This document shows, piece after piece, positions 1 to 8,387 of a DNA stretch of 40,052 nucleotides. The notes beneath the pieces were generated by a model, which was given only the letters and a program-made list of their open reading frames with translations, ran no database searches and was not told the DNA's origin. Source of the DNA: CBDUQI01 sp965369325 (GTDB lineage: Bacteria > Pseudomonadota > Gammaproteobacteria > Steroidobacterales > JBCBZW01); assembly GCA_965369325.1 (NCBI GenBank), contig CBDUQI010000027.1:1-40052 (forward strand), written 5' to 3'. Each line of letters starts with the position of its first letter. The first letter of the stretch is position 1. Position numbers and translations under genes: made by a program.

Positions 1-97
1 CATCGACTGGCGTCGGGTTGCGCCGTTCGTCGTTGCCGGTGTTGCCGGCATACCCGCCTGCCCCCGGTACCCCAACCCTCTTGAAGGGCTTGCTTTG

Positions 98-3000
98 ATG
101 GCAGTTTCCAAAACCACAATCTCGGCCTGGCGCCAGTGCGCCAGCGCATGGTTGTTGAGTGCACTTTGGCTTCCCGCGCAGGCGGACAATGCGCAGCGGC
201 TGGAATTCAAAAATGCGTCCGGGTTAAGGGCCGTCAATACCGAACACTTTGAAATTCTCTATCGCCCGCGCTTCGAGTGGGCAGTGAGCGATGTCGCAGT
301 CGAAGCGGAAAGCGCTTTCAGCAAACTGAACAGCGTGTTTGGCAGCTTCCCGGATCAGAAGATTGTGCTGCACCTGGTCGATTCCTCCGACTGGCCGGTC
401 GGGCAGACGTTGACCGCGCCGCAGCCGTTTATTCGCATTTGGGTGGCGCCGGTGAGTGACGCGAACGGCTATGGACATCTGCGCCTGAGTAGCCGCTTCC
501 GGCTGTCGATTGCACATGAGCTAGTGCACATGGCGATGGGCAGTTGGCACGATCAAACAGGCAACATCTTTGGACAGGTGAGGTCGACGGTGAATGAGCC
601 GATGACGTTTCCTTTTGCCCTAATGACGCAATCTAAGCGGTTTGCACCGTTGTGGTTTCACGAGGGTGCCGCTGTCTTGCTGGAGACCTGGCTCACCGAC
701 GGGCAGGGCCGCATTCTTGGCAATTTGGATGAGGCGTATTTCCGCACCTGCGCTCTGCACGATGCGCCGGTGCCGCACTGGAAGACCGTTGACGTGCAGA
801 GCATAGACGATGCGTTCAACGTCAACGGCTCGTACTTCTACGGTGCCCGCTTTATGGCCTGGCTGGCGCGCGAGCACGGCGCGGGCAAAGTCGTGCAGTG
901 GCTGCGCGAGTACCACGGCGCGTCCATGCGATCGCCATTTGGGGCCGAGTACAAACGCATCTTCGCACAAACACTGGATGCAGATTGGGTTCGGTTTTTT
1001 GAGCAGGAGTATGCGTTTCAACAGCGCAATATCGCGCAGGTAAACGCGGCCCAACCCCGGCAATCCGTGATTCCGGTTGGTGAGGTGACGGGGCTGGTCT
1101 CGAGCACGCATGCTGATCCACAAAGCGGCGATGTGTTTTTTGTTGAAGTGCCCCTGCACGATCTGCCACGAGTTGTTCGGTTCAATCCGGCCACTGGCGA
1201 GACCACCACGCTTGCACGCGGCCACGTGGGGGCGCCTGCCTTCGTCAACGTGGCGGTGACGGCGTTTGACAGTAAGCGACGTATTTTCTACTTCAGCCAG
1301 GACACCTCAGTGGGGTGGCGGGATCTGTACCAGGTAGATGTGAGCAATGGGCAGGTCAGCAAAGTAGCGGATAATCTGCGCCAGACTAATCTCACCGTCA
1401 ATCCGGCGACGGGCGACCTGTGGGGCACGGTGCTGTTGCGCGGCGAATCGCATCTGGCCCGTCTGGCCCGACCGTTTTCGCAGGTGCAACTGTTCGCGAA
1501 ACTGCCGCTGCACGCCAGTTTGCGTGATTTCGCATTCAGCCCCGATGGCGCATCCATTGCAGCCGTGTTGCAAAATCATGCCAGCACACAGCTGGTGTTG
1601 ATCGATCCGCAGCTGCTAGCGCAGGGCGGGTCGCTAAAATTCACCTCGGTGGCCGAGCACCCCGACCCGGAGAACCCCACGTGGTCATCCGATGGCGGTA
1701 GCCTGTACTTCTCCTCATATTTCAATGGAATCTCCAACGTCTTCCGTCACGATGTGCGCACCGGTAAGACGACCGCGATCAGCAATGTGCCGGATGGCTT
1801 GTACAAACCGACAATCCTGCACGGCAACGATGCGAATGATGAGGTGCCGCAGGTGCTGGCATTCCAGTTACTGGCCAGGTCAGGTTTTCAGCCGGTGCGC
1901 GTTCCGGCAGATGCCGACTACACGTTATCTCGCATTGAGCATCTGGGCGAGAGCGTGGTGCCGCGCCTTGCGGCGTTATCGCAGCTGAGTGCAGATAACG
2001 GACAAGTCGTCGAAGTCGCGGCCAGTTCGCAGGTACCACTGGCCTCGGAACCGTTCGAGTATCAGGCGCTGAGGAGTGTGAAGCTCAATACGCTAGTGCC
2101 CGCGCTGGGCCGCTCCAGCACCGGTGAGTCCGCCTTCGGACTGTACGGTGAGGCCTCCGATGTGCTCAACCACCACCGGTTTGCAGCAGGTATTTCTACG
2201 AATGATGAGTTTGACGATCTCTACTGGAGCCTTAACTACCGTTTCAAGGACTTCTATAGACTGGATTTCAGTCAGAACCCGTCCAGTCTGTACACGCTGG
2301 TGAACGATATGGCGCCGACACCGGATGGGTGGACCGCGTCATTGTCACGCCGGTTTTGGTATCAAGCGGATGAGGCGGGGCAGCGGGTGCTTGATGTTGG
2401 CGTGGGCTACGACGGCAACGTCGATGATGCGTTTCTTAACGCAAACTACACCTCGGCATTTGGGCGTGCGTCCATCACCGGGCGTCGGGGCATTGAGCGT
2501 GGGTGGGTGTTTGGAGGCACTGCCAATTTATTTCTGGATGTGGGCGGACAGTCCAGTGACCCGAGTGCGACAGTGGAACTGCGCGGCCGGCTGTCTGACA
2601 CGTTCGTTACTGCGCACAATCGGGTGAGTCTGCTGATGGGTATCGGGCAGGCGGTCGGTACGAATGCCGTGGGATTTCAGATACGTGGGTTTCCGAACGA
2701 GGCGTTTGAGAGTCGCGGCCCCAATCAGTACCAGAACGCATCCGTGTTTCCAGGACTGGATTCGGACACCGACAGCACGTTGGTCGCGCAGCGCTATCTA
2801 AGAGTGCAGGTGAGCAATGACTTCCCGGTGATGCGCCTGTACAAAGCCCTTGGCGCCCAGCGCGCCGATTTGCTAGAGGTTCGCACCTTCGCCACCGCAC
2901 TGTTTTCCGACGCCAAGCAGTTCTCGCGGCCGGACGCGGCACTGGATCGGATGTACTCACTCGGCGTGCAGGTGGACGTTCGCCTGACACATTTCTTTAG

Positions 3001-3103
3001 CCTCAACAGCACACTATCTCTTGGCATCGCGCAGGTTTGGGACGAGAATCTGGATAATTACGACAATCACGGGTTCGTCTCTTGGAATTGGTTTTCGTTT
3101 TAG
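98..3103 (+). CDS. Secreted metallopeptidase-like / beta-propeller / beta-barrel protein
   Basis: About 1001 residues. A cleavable signal peptide ends near AQA-D (residue 29). An N-terminal gluzincin-like domain carries HELVH (His139, Glu140, His143) and a downstream WFHEG with Glu189 as likely third zinc ligand, the peptidase-MA arrangement. The middle (roughly 330-620) contains TolB/WD40-like blade repeats such as FSPDGASIAAV and WSSDGGSLYFSS. The last 340 residues alternate aromatic and polar residues and end in Phe (WNWFSF), typical of an outer-membrane beta-barrel. I infer a surface or periplasmic protease-like protein anchored in the outer membrane; the substrate is unknown. ATG at 98 is preferred over the adjacent TTG at 95; GAAGGG lies about 10 nt upstream. 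The frame stays open to the window edge, so a longer product cannot be excluded. The next gene starts on this stop codon. Confidence 0.8.
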   Translation: MAVSKTTISAWRQCASAWLLSALWLPAQADNAQRLEFKNASGLRAVNTEHFEILYRPRFEWAVSDVAVEAESAFSKLNSVFGSFPDQKIVLHLVDSSDWPVGQTLTAPQPFIRIWVAPVSDANGYGHLRLSSRFRLSIAHELVHMAMGSWHDQTGNIFGQVRSTVNEPMTFPFALMTQSKRFAPLWFHEGAAVLLETWLTDGQGRILGNLDEAYFRTCALHDAPVPHWKTVDVQSIDDAFNVNGSYFYGARFMAWLAREHGAGKVVQWLREYHGASMRSPFGAEYKRIFAQTLDADWVRFFEQEYAFQQRNIAQVNAAQPRQSVIPVGEVTGLVSSTHADPQSGDVFFVEVPLHDLPRVVRFNPATGETTTLARGHVGAPAFVNVAVTAFDSKRRIFYFSQDTSVGWRDLYQVDVSNGQVSKVADNLRQTNLTVNPATGDLWGTVLLRGESHLARLARPFSQVQLFAKLPLHASLRDFAFSPDGASIAAVLQNHASTQLVLIDPQLLAQGGSLKFTSVAEHPDPENPTWSSDGGSLYFSSYFNGISNVFRHDVRTGKTTAISNVPDGLYKPTILHGNDANDEVPQVLAFQLLARSGFQPVRVPADADYTLSRIEHLGESVVPRLAALSQLSADNGQVVEVAASSQVPLASEPFEYQALRSVKLNTLVPALGRSSTGESAFGLYGEASDVLNHHRFAAGISTNDEFDDLYWSLNYRFKDFYRLDFSQNPSSLYTLVNDMAPTPDGWTASLSRRFWYQADEAGQRVLDVGVGYDGNVDDAFLNANYTSAFGRASITGRRGIERGWVFGGTANLFLDVGGQSSDPSATVELRGRLSDTFVTAHNRVSLLMGIGQAVGTNAVGFQIRGFPNEAFESRGPNQYQNASVFPGLDSDTDSTLVAQRYLRVQVSNDFPVMRLYKALGAQRADLLEVRTFATALFSDAKQFSRPDAALDRMYSLGVQVDVRLTHFFSLNSTLSLGIAQVWDENLDNYDNHGFVSWNWFSF

Positions 3104-4677
3104 TGCGTCGGGTGTTGGCAGGCTGCTGGTTGCTGGGATGGCTGGCAGCCTCGCAGGTGCAGGCAGGGGGCGGGCATGCACACGGCTCACCTGAGCCCTG
3201 GCCGCTGGAACAGTTGCCGGCGCTGACGAGTACTCCCGCCGGTCAAGTCACCTCCATTGTGCTGACGACACAGCATCCGCCAGCGCAGCAGTTTTTCGAC
3301 TACGGGTTATCTGCGCTGCACAGCTTCGCGTACCTGGAGGCGTATCGGGCGTTTGCTCAGGCATTGCGCGTCGACCCGGATCTGGCGATGGCTCATTGGG
3401 GCAGGGCCTACAGTCTGCTGGGCGCCGGTAAGACCGGAGCGGTGCTGGATGAGATCGTGTCGCAGGCTGTGGATGCGCTGGGCAGGGTGAGCGATACGGA
3501 GCGCCTCTACATTAAGGCGCTGGCGGCCTATACCCGTTCTGATGAGGATTATATCGGCGCCCTGGAACTGCTCATCGAGCGCTTTCCTGATGAGCTTGAT
3601 GGCAAGTTGTTGCTGGCGGCGTTTTTGAACGATGGTTATGATCGACTGGGCCGACCGAAAGGCCGCCAGGGATATGGGAAGGCGCTGTTGCAGCCGCTAC
3701 TTGAGGCGTACCCGCACCATGTCGGCGTGCATCATTACTGGGTACACGCTAACGAAGGTGGTGCTTACCCGCAGCGGGCGGCGCAAAGCATTGGCGTGCT
3801 CGAGCAGCTCAACTCACCGTTCGGTCACATCGTGCATATGCCGGGGCATCTCGCGTGGTTGGGCGGGCATTACGGCATCGCCGTCGAGCACTTTCGCGCG
3901 GCCGAGGCGGTCGACCTGGCGTTCCTGACTATGACCAGAGTAGGGCCGGATCATTACTGGTCGTATCTGCACAATATGGCCTATCTGGTGGTGGCGGAAC
4001 TGGAGAGCGGCAACTCCGCCGCGGCAAATGCGGCGGTGGCACGGGTGGCCAGCGTGTACGCATCGCCTCGGTCCGCTGTGCGCAGTCCGCAGTGGCAGCG
4101 TTTTCAGTCACGTTACGCCAGTCAGGTCCTGCTTCGTGCGGGGCAGTGGCATACCGCAGCAGAGTTGCTGGAGGCGCTTTCGCCCGAGGATGCCGGTCAC
4201 GATATTCGACTCGCACATGCCAGCGCGATGTCGATTCTGAATGGGCCTGGGGCCGTCGAGGAGGATGCTCAGGATGCCCTTGCCGCGCTGGCCGCTCTCA
4301 CCAGTGGCACACCGGCGCGAAAGGCCAACCCGTTCTATCAGATGCTCTGGTTCGAGGCGCAGGCAGTGCATCAGGCGTTTGACGGCAAAGGCAGCGATGC
4401 GGTCGCCAATTTTCAACAGGCGCTGGGTTTTGAGCAGCAGGTGCCGTACGAAGAGCCGCCGATTCGCGTCCGCACCGTGTACGAGTCCGCCGGCCAAACC
4501 TTTTGCCATCTGCGAGCTTATGACGCCGGCATCGCAATGTACAAAGAAGCGATCGCGCTTCGCGCCGGTAACGGCTATGCCATTGAGGCGCTTATCCGCT
4601 GCCTGGGTGATGCAGGTAAGGCGCAAGAGGTGAGGCGGTACAAGCGGGAACTGAACACGGTGTGGAATGCGCGCTAG
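3103..4677 (+). CDS. Secreted TPR-repeat protein
   Basis: About 524 residues of unknown specific function. A hydrophobic signal segment (LAGCWLLGWLAASQVQA) is followed by a His/Gly-rich stretch (GGGHAHG). TPR-like helices then follow, for example the unit around FDYGLSALHSFAYLEAYRAFAQALRVDPDLAMAHWG and a C-terminal one ending in DAGKAQEVRRYKREL. It resembles the large bacterial TPR proteins exported to the periplasm. GTG at 3103 shares one base with the upstream TAG stop, suggesting reinitiation. Upstream in-frame TTG codons at 3082 and 3088 are alternatives, and no strong ribosome site separates them. It probably works with the preceding barrel protein, but that rests only on coupling. Its stop overlaps the stop of the convergent next gene in a shared CTAG. 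Confidence 0.75.
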   Translation: MRRVLAGCWLLGWLAASQVQAGGGHAHGSPEPWPLEQLPALTSTPAGQVTSIVLTTQHPPAQQFFDYGLSALHSFAYLEAYRAFAQALRVDPDLAMAHWGRAYSLLGAGKTGAVLDEIVSQAVDALGRVSDTERLYIKALAAYTRSDEDYIGALELLIERFPDELDGKLLLAAFLNDGYDRLGRPKGRQGYGKALLQPLLEAYPHHVGVHHYWVHANEGGAYPQRAAQSIGVLEQLNSPFGHIVHMPGHLAWLGGHYGIAVEHFRAAEAVDLAFLTMTRVGPDHYWSYLHNMAYLVVAELESGNSAAANAAVARVASVYASPRSAVRSPQWQRFQSRYASQVLLRAGQWHTAAELLEALSPEDAGHDIRLAHASAMSILNGPGAVEEDAQDALAALAALTSGTPARKANPFYQMLWFEAQAVHQAFDGKGSDAVANFQQALGFEQQVPYEEPPIRVRTVYESAGQTFCHLRAYDAGIAMYKEAIALRAGNGYAIEALIRCLGDAGKAQEVRRYKRELNTVWNAR

Positions 4678-5534
4678 ATCGATTCCGTTTCTACCTTGTT
4701 CATGAGCGTACCGATTCCGCTCACGTTTACCTCCACCTCATCGCCCGGGCGCAGATAGCGCGGCGGATCAAATCGGGCACCAGCGCCGTTGGGCGTGCCG
4801 GTCGCGATAATGTCGCCGGGCTTCAGGGCGTAGAAGCTGGAGAGGTAACTGATCAGGTAAGAGAACGGGAACATCAGGTTGTCCGTTGTATCGTCCTGGC
4901 GCAGCTCGCCGTTCACGTGCGTCTGCACGCGATGCTCGCCCATCGGCTCCAGCGATTGCGGGGTGACCATCCACGGGCCCAGCGAGCCGCTGTTGGCAAA
5001 GTTCTTACCCTGCGTGACGTTGAATTTTGCATGACGCAGGTAATCACGTACCGAGCCTTCGTTCATGATCGTCAGTCCGGCGATGTACTGGTGAGCCAGC
5101 GCCTCGGGGATACGGCGTCCTGCTTTGCCAATCACAATGACAATCTCACCTTCGTAATCCAGTTGATCGGATTCTGGTGGGTCCAGGATCGCCTGCTGGT
5201 GGCCAACCAGAGTCTCACGCGTGCGCATGAACACGCTAGGGTACTTTGGTGGCGCCGTCCCGTCTTTGTATTCGGCGTTACGATTGGCGTAGTTCACGCC
5301 GATGCAAATGATCTTTTCGGGATTGGGCAGCGTGGGTAAAAACTGTATCTGCGCCAGCGCCAGATCGCCGCCCAGGTGACCCGTTTGGTTCGCCAACTCA
5401 TCCAATGCGTTGGCGCGAATGACATCGCGCAAATCTGCGTAGGCGCGAAAGCGCGCACCCAGATCAATAACGCCGTTGTCCGTCGCAATGCCAAAGCTCG
5501 CTTTGTGCTGATGCGTGAAACTTAAGAACTTCAT
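4674..5534 (-). CDS. Fumarylacetoacetate hydrolase family protein (HpaG-like isomerase/decarboxylase)
   Basis: 286 residues, the usual size for a single-domain FAH protein. The FAH core is clear: IICIGVNYANRNAEY begins it, followed by DYEGEIVIVIGK with the acidic metal ligands, and it closes with GDIIATGTPNGAG. Family members cleave or decarboxylate 2-oxo or 1,3-diketo acids. Beside an HpaE-like dehydrogenase and an extradiol dioxygenase, the likely reaction is the decarboxylation/isomerisation step after meta-cleavage. Its ATG overlaps the TGA of the upstream aldolase gene in ATGA, so the two are translationally coupled. It is convergent with the TPR gene and the stop codons overlap. Substrate specificity is inferred; another FAH activity such as acylpyruvate hydrolysis is possible. 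Confidence 0.85.
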   Translation of the reverse strand: MKFLSFTHQHKASFGIATDNGVIDLGARFRAYADLRDVIRANALDELANQTGHLGGDLALAQIQFLPTLPNPEKIICIGVNYANRNAEYKDGTAPPKYPSVFMRTRETLVGHQQAILDPPESDQLDYEGEIVIVIGKAGRRIPEALAHQYIAGLTIMNEGSVRDYLRHAKFNVTQGKNFANSGSLGPWMVTPQSLEPMGEHRVQTHVNGELRQDDTTDNLMFPFSYLISYLSSFYALKPGDIIATGTPNGAGARFDPPRYLRPGDEVEVNVSGIGTLMNKVETESI

Positions 5535-6424
5535 GTCAGGCCCGCCCGCTTCAAAACCCCGTCCAGGCGTTCGGCCAGTGCGGCGTCGGCCGGCACCATG
5601 GGCAGGCGATGATCATTCGTCGGCAGCAAGCCCAACTTTTTCATCATGTACTTCATCGGAATAGGGTTCGTGTCGTAGAACACGGCCTGGTTAATTTCGA
5701 ACAACCGCTGATGCAGCGATCGTGCAGTTGCGAGGTCGCCCTTCCACACGGCCTCCACCATGTTAACCAGCACATCGGGCCGCAGATTGCCCACGGCATT
5801 CATCAGACCACACGCACCGACCGACATCATCGGGAAGGAGAGTTCTTCTAGCCCGACGAAGATGCGGAAGTCATCGCCCAGCGCATCCAGGCATTGCGAG
5901 ACGAAGCCAAGGTCGTTCACCGCATGCTTCATACCAATGAAACCTGGCGATCGCTCACGCAGCACCTTAAGCGTATCGAGGGTAACGGACACCGCCGTGC
6001 GGCCGGGAATATGATAAATCATCCACGGTGTATCGTGCTCAGCACTCAGCGCCAGGTAGTACTCAATCAGGCCGCGTTGGGGCGGGCGAATGTAGTAGGG
6101 CGTTACGATCAGGAGGGCGTCGACGCCGGCGTCGACGGCGTGGCGCGTGAGCACTTGCGATTCGGCCAGAGATTGTGAGCCGGTGGCGGCAATCACCGGC
6201 ACCTTTCCGGCGGCGGCCTCCATCGCAGTATCCACCAAGCGGTTACGCTCATCCGTGGTGAGCGTGGACGGCTCGGAAGTGGTGCCGTTCACCAGGATTC
6301 CGTGCGTGCCCTGCTCCAGTTGGTATTGCACCAGTGCAGCATAAGCCGCGTAGTCTACCAACTCGCCACGGAACGGCGTGACCAACGGCGGGATAGACCC
6401 TTTGATTAGGCTCAGATCACCCAT
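5531..6424 (-). CDS. DapA-family (dihydrodipicolinate synthase-like) aldolase/lyase
   Basis: 297 residues, a full-length class I aldolase of the DHDPS/N-acetylneuraminate lyase family. Visible motifs are GTTSEPSTL (residues 47-55, phosphate/carboxylate loop), Tyr137 in IYHIPGRT and the Schiff-base Lys166 in FIGMKHAVND. The lysine-pathway enzyme usually has GTTGE; GTTSE and the neighbourhood point to a catabolic aldolase, probably pyruvate-forming cleavage of an aromatic degradation intermediate. ATG at 6424 is chosen because GGGAG lies five bases upstream; a TTG twelve bases further out is less likely. Its stop overlaps the start of the FAH gene. It diverges from the aldehyde dehydrogenase gene across a short control region. 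Confidence 0.85.
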   Translation of the reverse strand: MGDLSLIKGSIPPLVTPFRGELVDYAAYAALVQYQLEQGTHGILVNGTTSEPSTLTTDERNRLVDTAMEAAAGKVPVIAATGSQSLAESQVLTRHAVDAGVDALLIVTPYYIRPPQRGLIEYYLALSAEHDTPWMIYHIPGRTAVSVTLDTLKVLRERSPGFIGMKHAVNDLGFVSQCLDALGDDFRIFVGLEELSFPMMSVGACGLMNAVGNLRPDVLVNMVEAVWKGDLATARSLHQRLFEINQAVFYDTNPIPMKYMMKKLGLLPTNDHRLPMVPADAALAERLDGVLKRAGLT

Positions 6425-6545
6425 AGTGGCTCCCAACAGAGTGTAGTAACTTGATTCAGTGTAATTAACATGTTAAATATAAGTCAATAGACACCCTCAC
6501 AATACGGCGTACCGAGCCTTTTCGTCAGCATCAAGGAGCCACGGT
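6425..6545. promoter_or_regulatory. Divergent control region with palindrome TTAACATGTTAA
   Basis: This 121-base gap separates the two arms of the aromatic locus. It is AT-rich compared with the flanking genes and contains a perfect 12-base palindrome, TTAACATGTTAA, at 6465-6476. That is a plausible operator for a dimeric regulator such as a MarR, TetR or GntR protein, though no regulator gene sits beside it. AAGGAG at 6533-6538 is the ribosome site of the plus-strand dehydrogenase gene, and GGGAG on the minus strand serves the aldolase. I could not identify convincing -35/-10 pairs. Confidence 0.5.
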
Positions 6546-8072
6546 ATGAATCAGGATCTGAAGCGCAATCTGGAGGATGCCCGTGAGCTGCTGGCGTCGT
6601 TTCAGCAAGCACCTCTCGGGCATTTTATCAACGGCCAGCGAGTGGCCGCGCGTGCTGGGGAGGTATTCGACAACCTTACGCCGGTCGATAACAGCGTGAT
6701 CGGGCAGGTCGCCTCGGGCACTGCAGCAGACATCGATGCCGCCAGCCAGGCCGCTGCTGATGCGTTCCCAGCTTGGAAGGTCATGGGCGGCAACGAGCGC
6801 AGGCGACTGCTGAACAAGGTCGCCGATGCGATCGAAGCGCGTGCCCATGATATTGCGCTAATTGAGAGCCTGGATACCGGGCAGACGATCCGCTTTATGA
6901 GCAAGGCCGCCGTTCGGGGAGCTGCCAACTTTCGTTTCTTCGCCGATCGTGCGCCGGACGCCCGTAACGGGCAGGCGCTGCCGCAGGAGCAGCACATTAA
7001 CTACACCACGCGACAGCCATTGGGGCCGGTGGGTGTAATCACGCCGTGGAATACGCCGTTCATGCTGTCCACCTGGAAGATCGCACCCGCGCTGGCCGCA
7101 GGCTGTACAGTGGTGCACAAGCCGGCCGAATGGAGCCCGCTCAGTGCCATGATGCTGGCGCAAATCTGTGCTGATGCCGGTCTGCCAGATGGTGTTTTGA
7201 ATGTGGTTAATGGATTGGGGGAGAATGCGGGTAAGCCGCTGACCGAGCACCCGCTGATCAAAGCCGTGGCGTTTGTTGGCGAATCCGCCACTGGCAACCA
7301 CATCATGGCGCAAGGCGCGCCCACGCTTAAACGCCTGCACTTTGAACTGGGTGGGAAGAACCCGGTCATCGTATTTGATGATGCGGATCTGGATCGCGCC
7401 TTGGACGCTGTGGTGTTCATGATCTTCAGTCTTAACGGCGAGCGCTGTACGTCCTCTAGTCGGCTGCTGGTCCAAAGCAGCATCTACGAGGAGTTCGTCG
7501 CTCGCGTGGCGCAACGGGTGAAGCAGTTAAAGGTTGGGCACCCCCTAGACCCGGCCTCTGAGGTCGGGCCCATGATTCATCCACGGCACTTCGAGAAGGT
7601 TTGCAGCTACTTTGACATTGCCGCCAGTGACGGGGCGGTGGTGAGTGCTGGCGGCGCCCGCGCCGATGTCTGTGGCGGCAACGGTAACTTTGTCCAGCCG
7701 ACACTGTTCAGCGGTGCCAACAACAACATGCGTATTGCCCAGGAAGAGATCTTCGGCCCGGTGCTGACGGCGATTCCATTCCAGGACGAAGCAGACGCGA
7801 TTCGTATCGGCAACGACATTCAGTTTGGATTGGCCGGCTATGTTTGGACGCGGGACATCGGTCGCGGCCATCGCGTGGCGCAGGGCCTGGATGCAGGTAT
7901 GATCTGGATTAATTCCGAGAATAACCGCCATCTTCCAACCCCGTTTGGAGGTATGAAAGACAGCGGCATTGGCCGTGACGGTGGCGACTTTAGTTTCGAT
8001 TTTTATATGGAAACGAAAAATATCTGCGTGGCGCTTGACACCCATCGGGTGCCGCAGCTGGGTAAGGCTTAA
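6546..8072 (+). CDS. hpaE: Aldehyde dehydrogenase, 5-carboxymethyl-2-hydroxymuconate semialdehyde dehydrogenase type
   Basis: 508 residues, full length for the ALDH superfamily. The NAD-binding and catalytic signatures are intact: PWNTPF with Asn169, FELGGKNP with Glu267 and GERCTSSSR with nucleophile Cys301. The stretch after Glu267 (IVFDDADLDRALDAVVFMIFSLNGERC) closely resembles HpaE-type enzymes, which oxidise the semialdehyde produced by extradiol cleavage of homoprotocatechuate. The two downstream genes encode just such a dioxygenase, supporting this role. A strong ribosome site, AAGGAG, precedes the ATG. It is probably cotranscribed with the next two genes. The symbol reflects family resemblance and context; a related hydroxymuconic semialdehyde could be the true substrate. 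Confidence 0.82.
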   Translation: MNQDLKRNLEDARELLASFQQAPLGHFINGQRVAARAGEVFDNLTPVDNSVIGQVASGTAADIDAASQAAADAFPAWKVMGGNERRRLLNKVADAIEARAHDIALIESLDTGQTIRFMSKAAVRGAANFRFFADRAPDARNGQALPQEQHINYTTRQPLGPVGVITPWNTPFMLSTWKIAPALAAGCTVVHKPAEWSPLSAMMLAQICADAGLPDGVLNVVNGLGENAGKPLTEHPLIKAVAFVGESATGNHIMAQGAPTLKRLHFELGGKNPVIVFDDADLDRALDAVVFMIFSLNGERCTSSSRLLVQSSIYEEFVARVAQRVKQLKVGHPLDPASEVGPMIHPRHFEKVCSYFDIAASDGAVVSAGGARADVCGGNGNFVQPTLFSGANNNMRIAQEEIFGPVLTAIPFQDEADAIRIGNDIQFGLAGYVWTRDIGRGHRVAQGLDAGMIWINSENNRHLPTPFGGMKDSGIGRDGGDFSFDFYMETKNICVALDTHRVPQLGKA

Positions 8073-8081
8073 GGGGCGGGC

Positions 8082-8384
8082 ATGAGCTTGTACTACGTAC
8101 AGAAGCTACTCTACCAGCTTAATCGCGATCCCTACGTGCGCAAGCGCTACGATCAGGACTTCGATTCTCTGCTGGGTGAGTATGAACTTACCGGCGAGGA
8201 GATAACGGCGATCCGTGAGCCGGACATTGGGCTGTTGTACGTGCTGGGCGTGAACGGGCAGATTCTGATGCACTATGCGGCCATGCGCGGCTACGAATGG
8301 GATCAATACCTGGCGGCGATGCGTGATGGCCTTAAGCATCACGGGCCGGTACGCGAAGGGCTTTACGCTACGGTGTGGGAGTAA
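8082..8384 (+). CDS. LigA-like small subunit of extradiol ring-cleavage dioxygenase
   Basis: 100 residues, nearly all helical in character, matching the small alpha subunit (LigA family) of protocatechuate 4,5-dioxygenase-type enzymes. Recognisable features are the N-terminal YYVQKLLYQLNRDPYVRKRY and the HYAAMRGYEWDQY segment. It begins 9 bases after the dehydrogenase stop, with GGGGCGG as a weak ribosome site. It ends 3 bases before the catalytic subunit gene, so the two subunits are almost certainly made together. Members of this family cap the active site of the large subunit and do not bind the iron themselves. Confidence 0.8.
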   Translation: MSLYYVQKLLYQLNRDPYVRKRYDQDFDSLLGEYELTGEEITAIREPDIGLLYVLGVNGQILMHYAAMRGYEWDQYLAAMRDGLKHHGPVREGLYATVWE

Positions 8385-8387
8385 ACG

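Noticed and set aside
4662..5339. 225-codon plus-strand open frame opposite the FAH gene
   Set aside because: It is the antisense shadow of a well-supported FAH gene, with Arg/His/Gln-rich sequence and no ribosome site or known domain.
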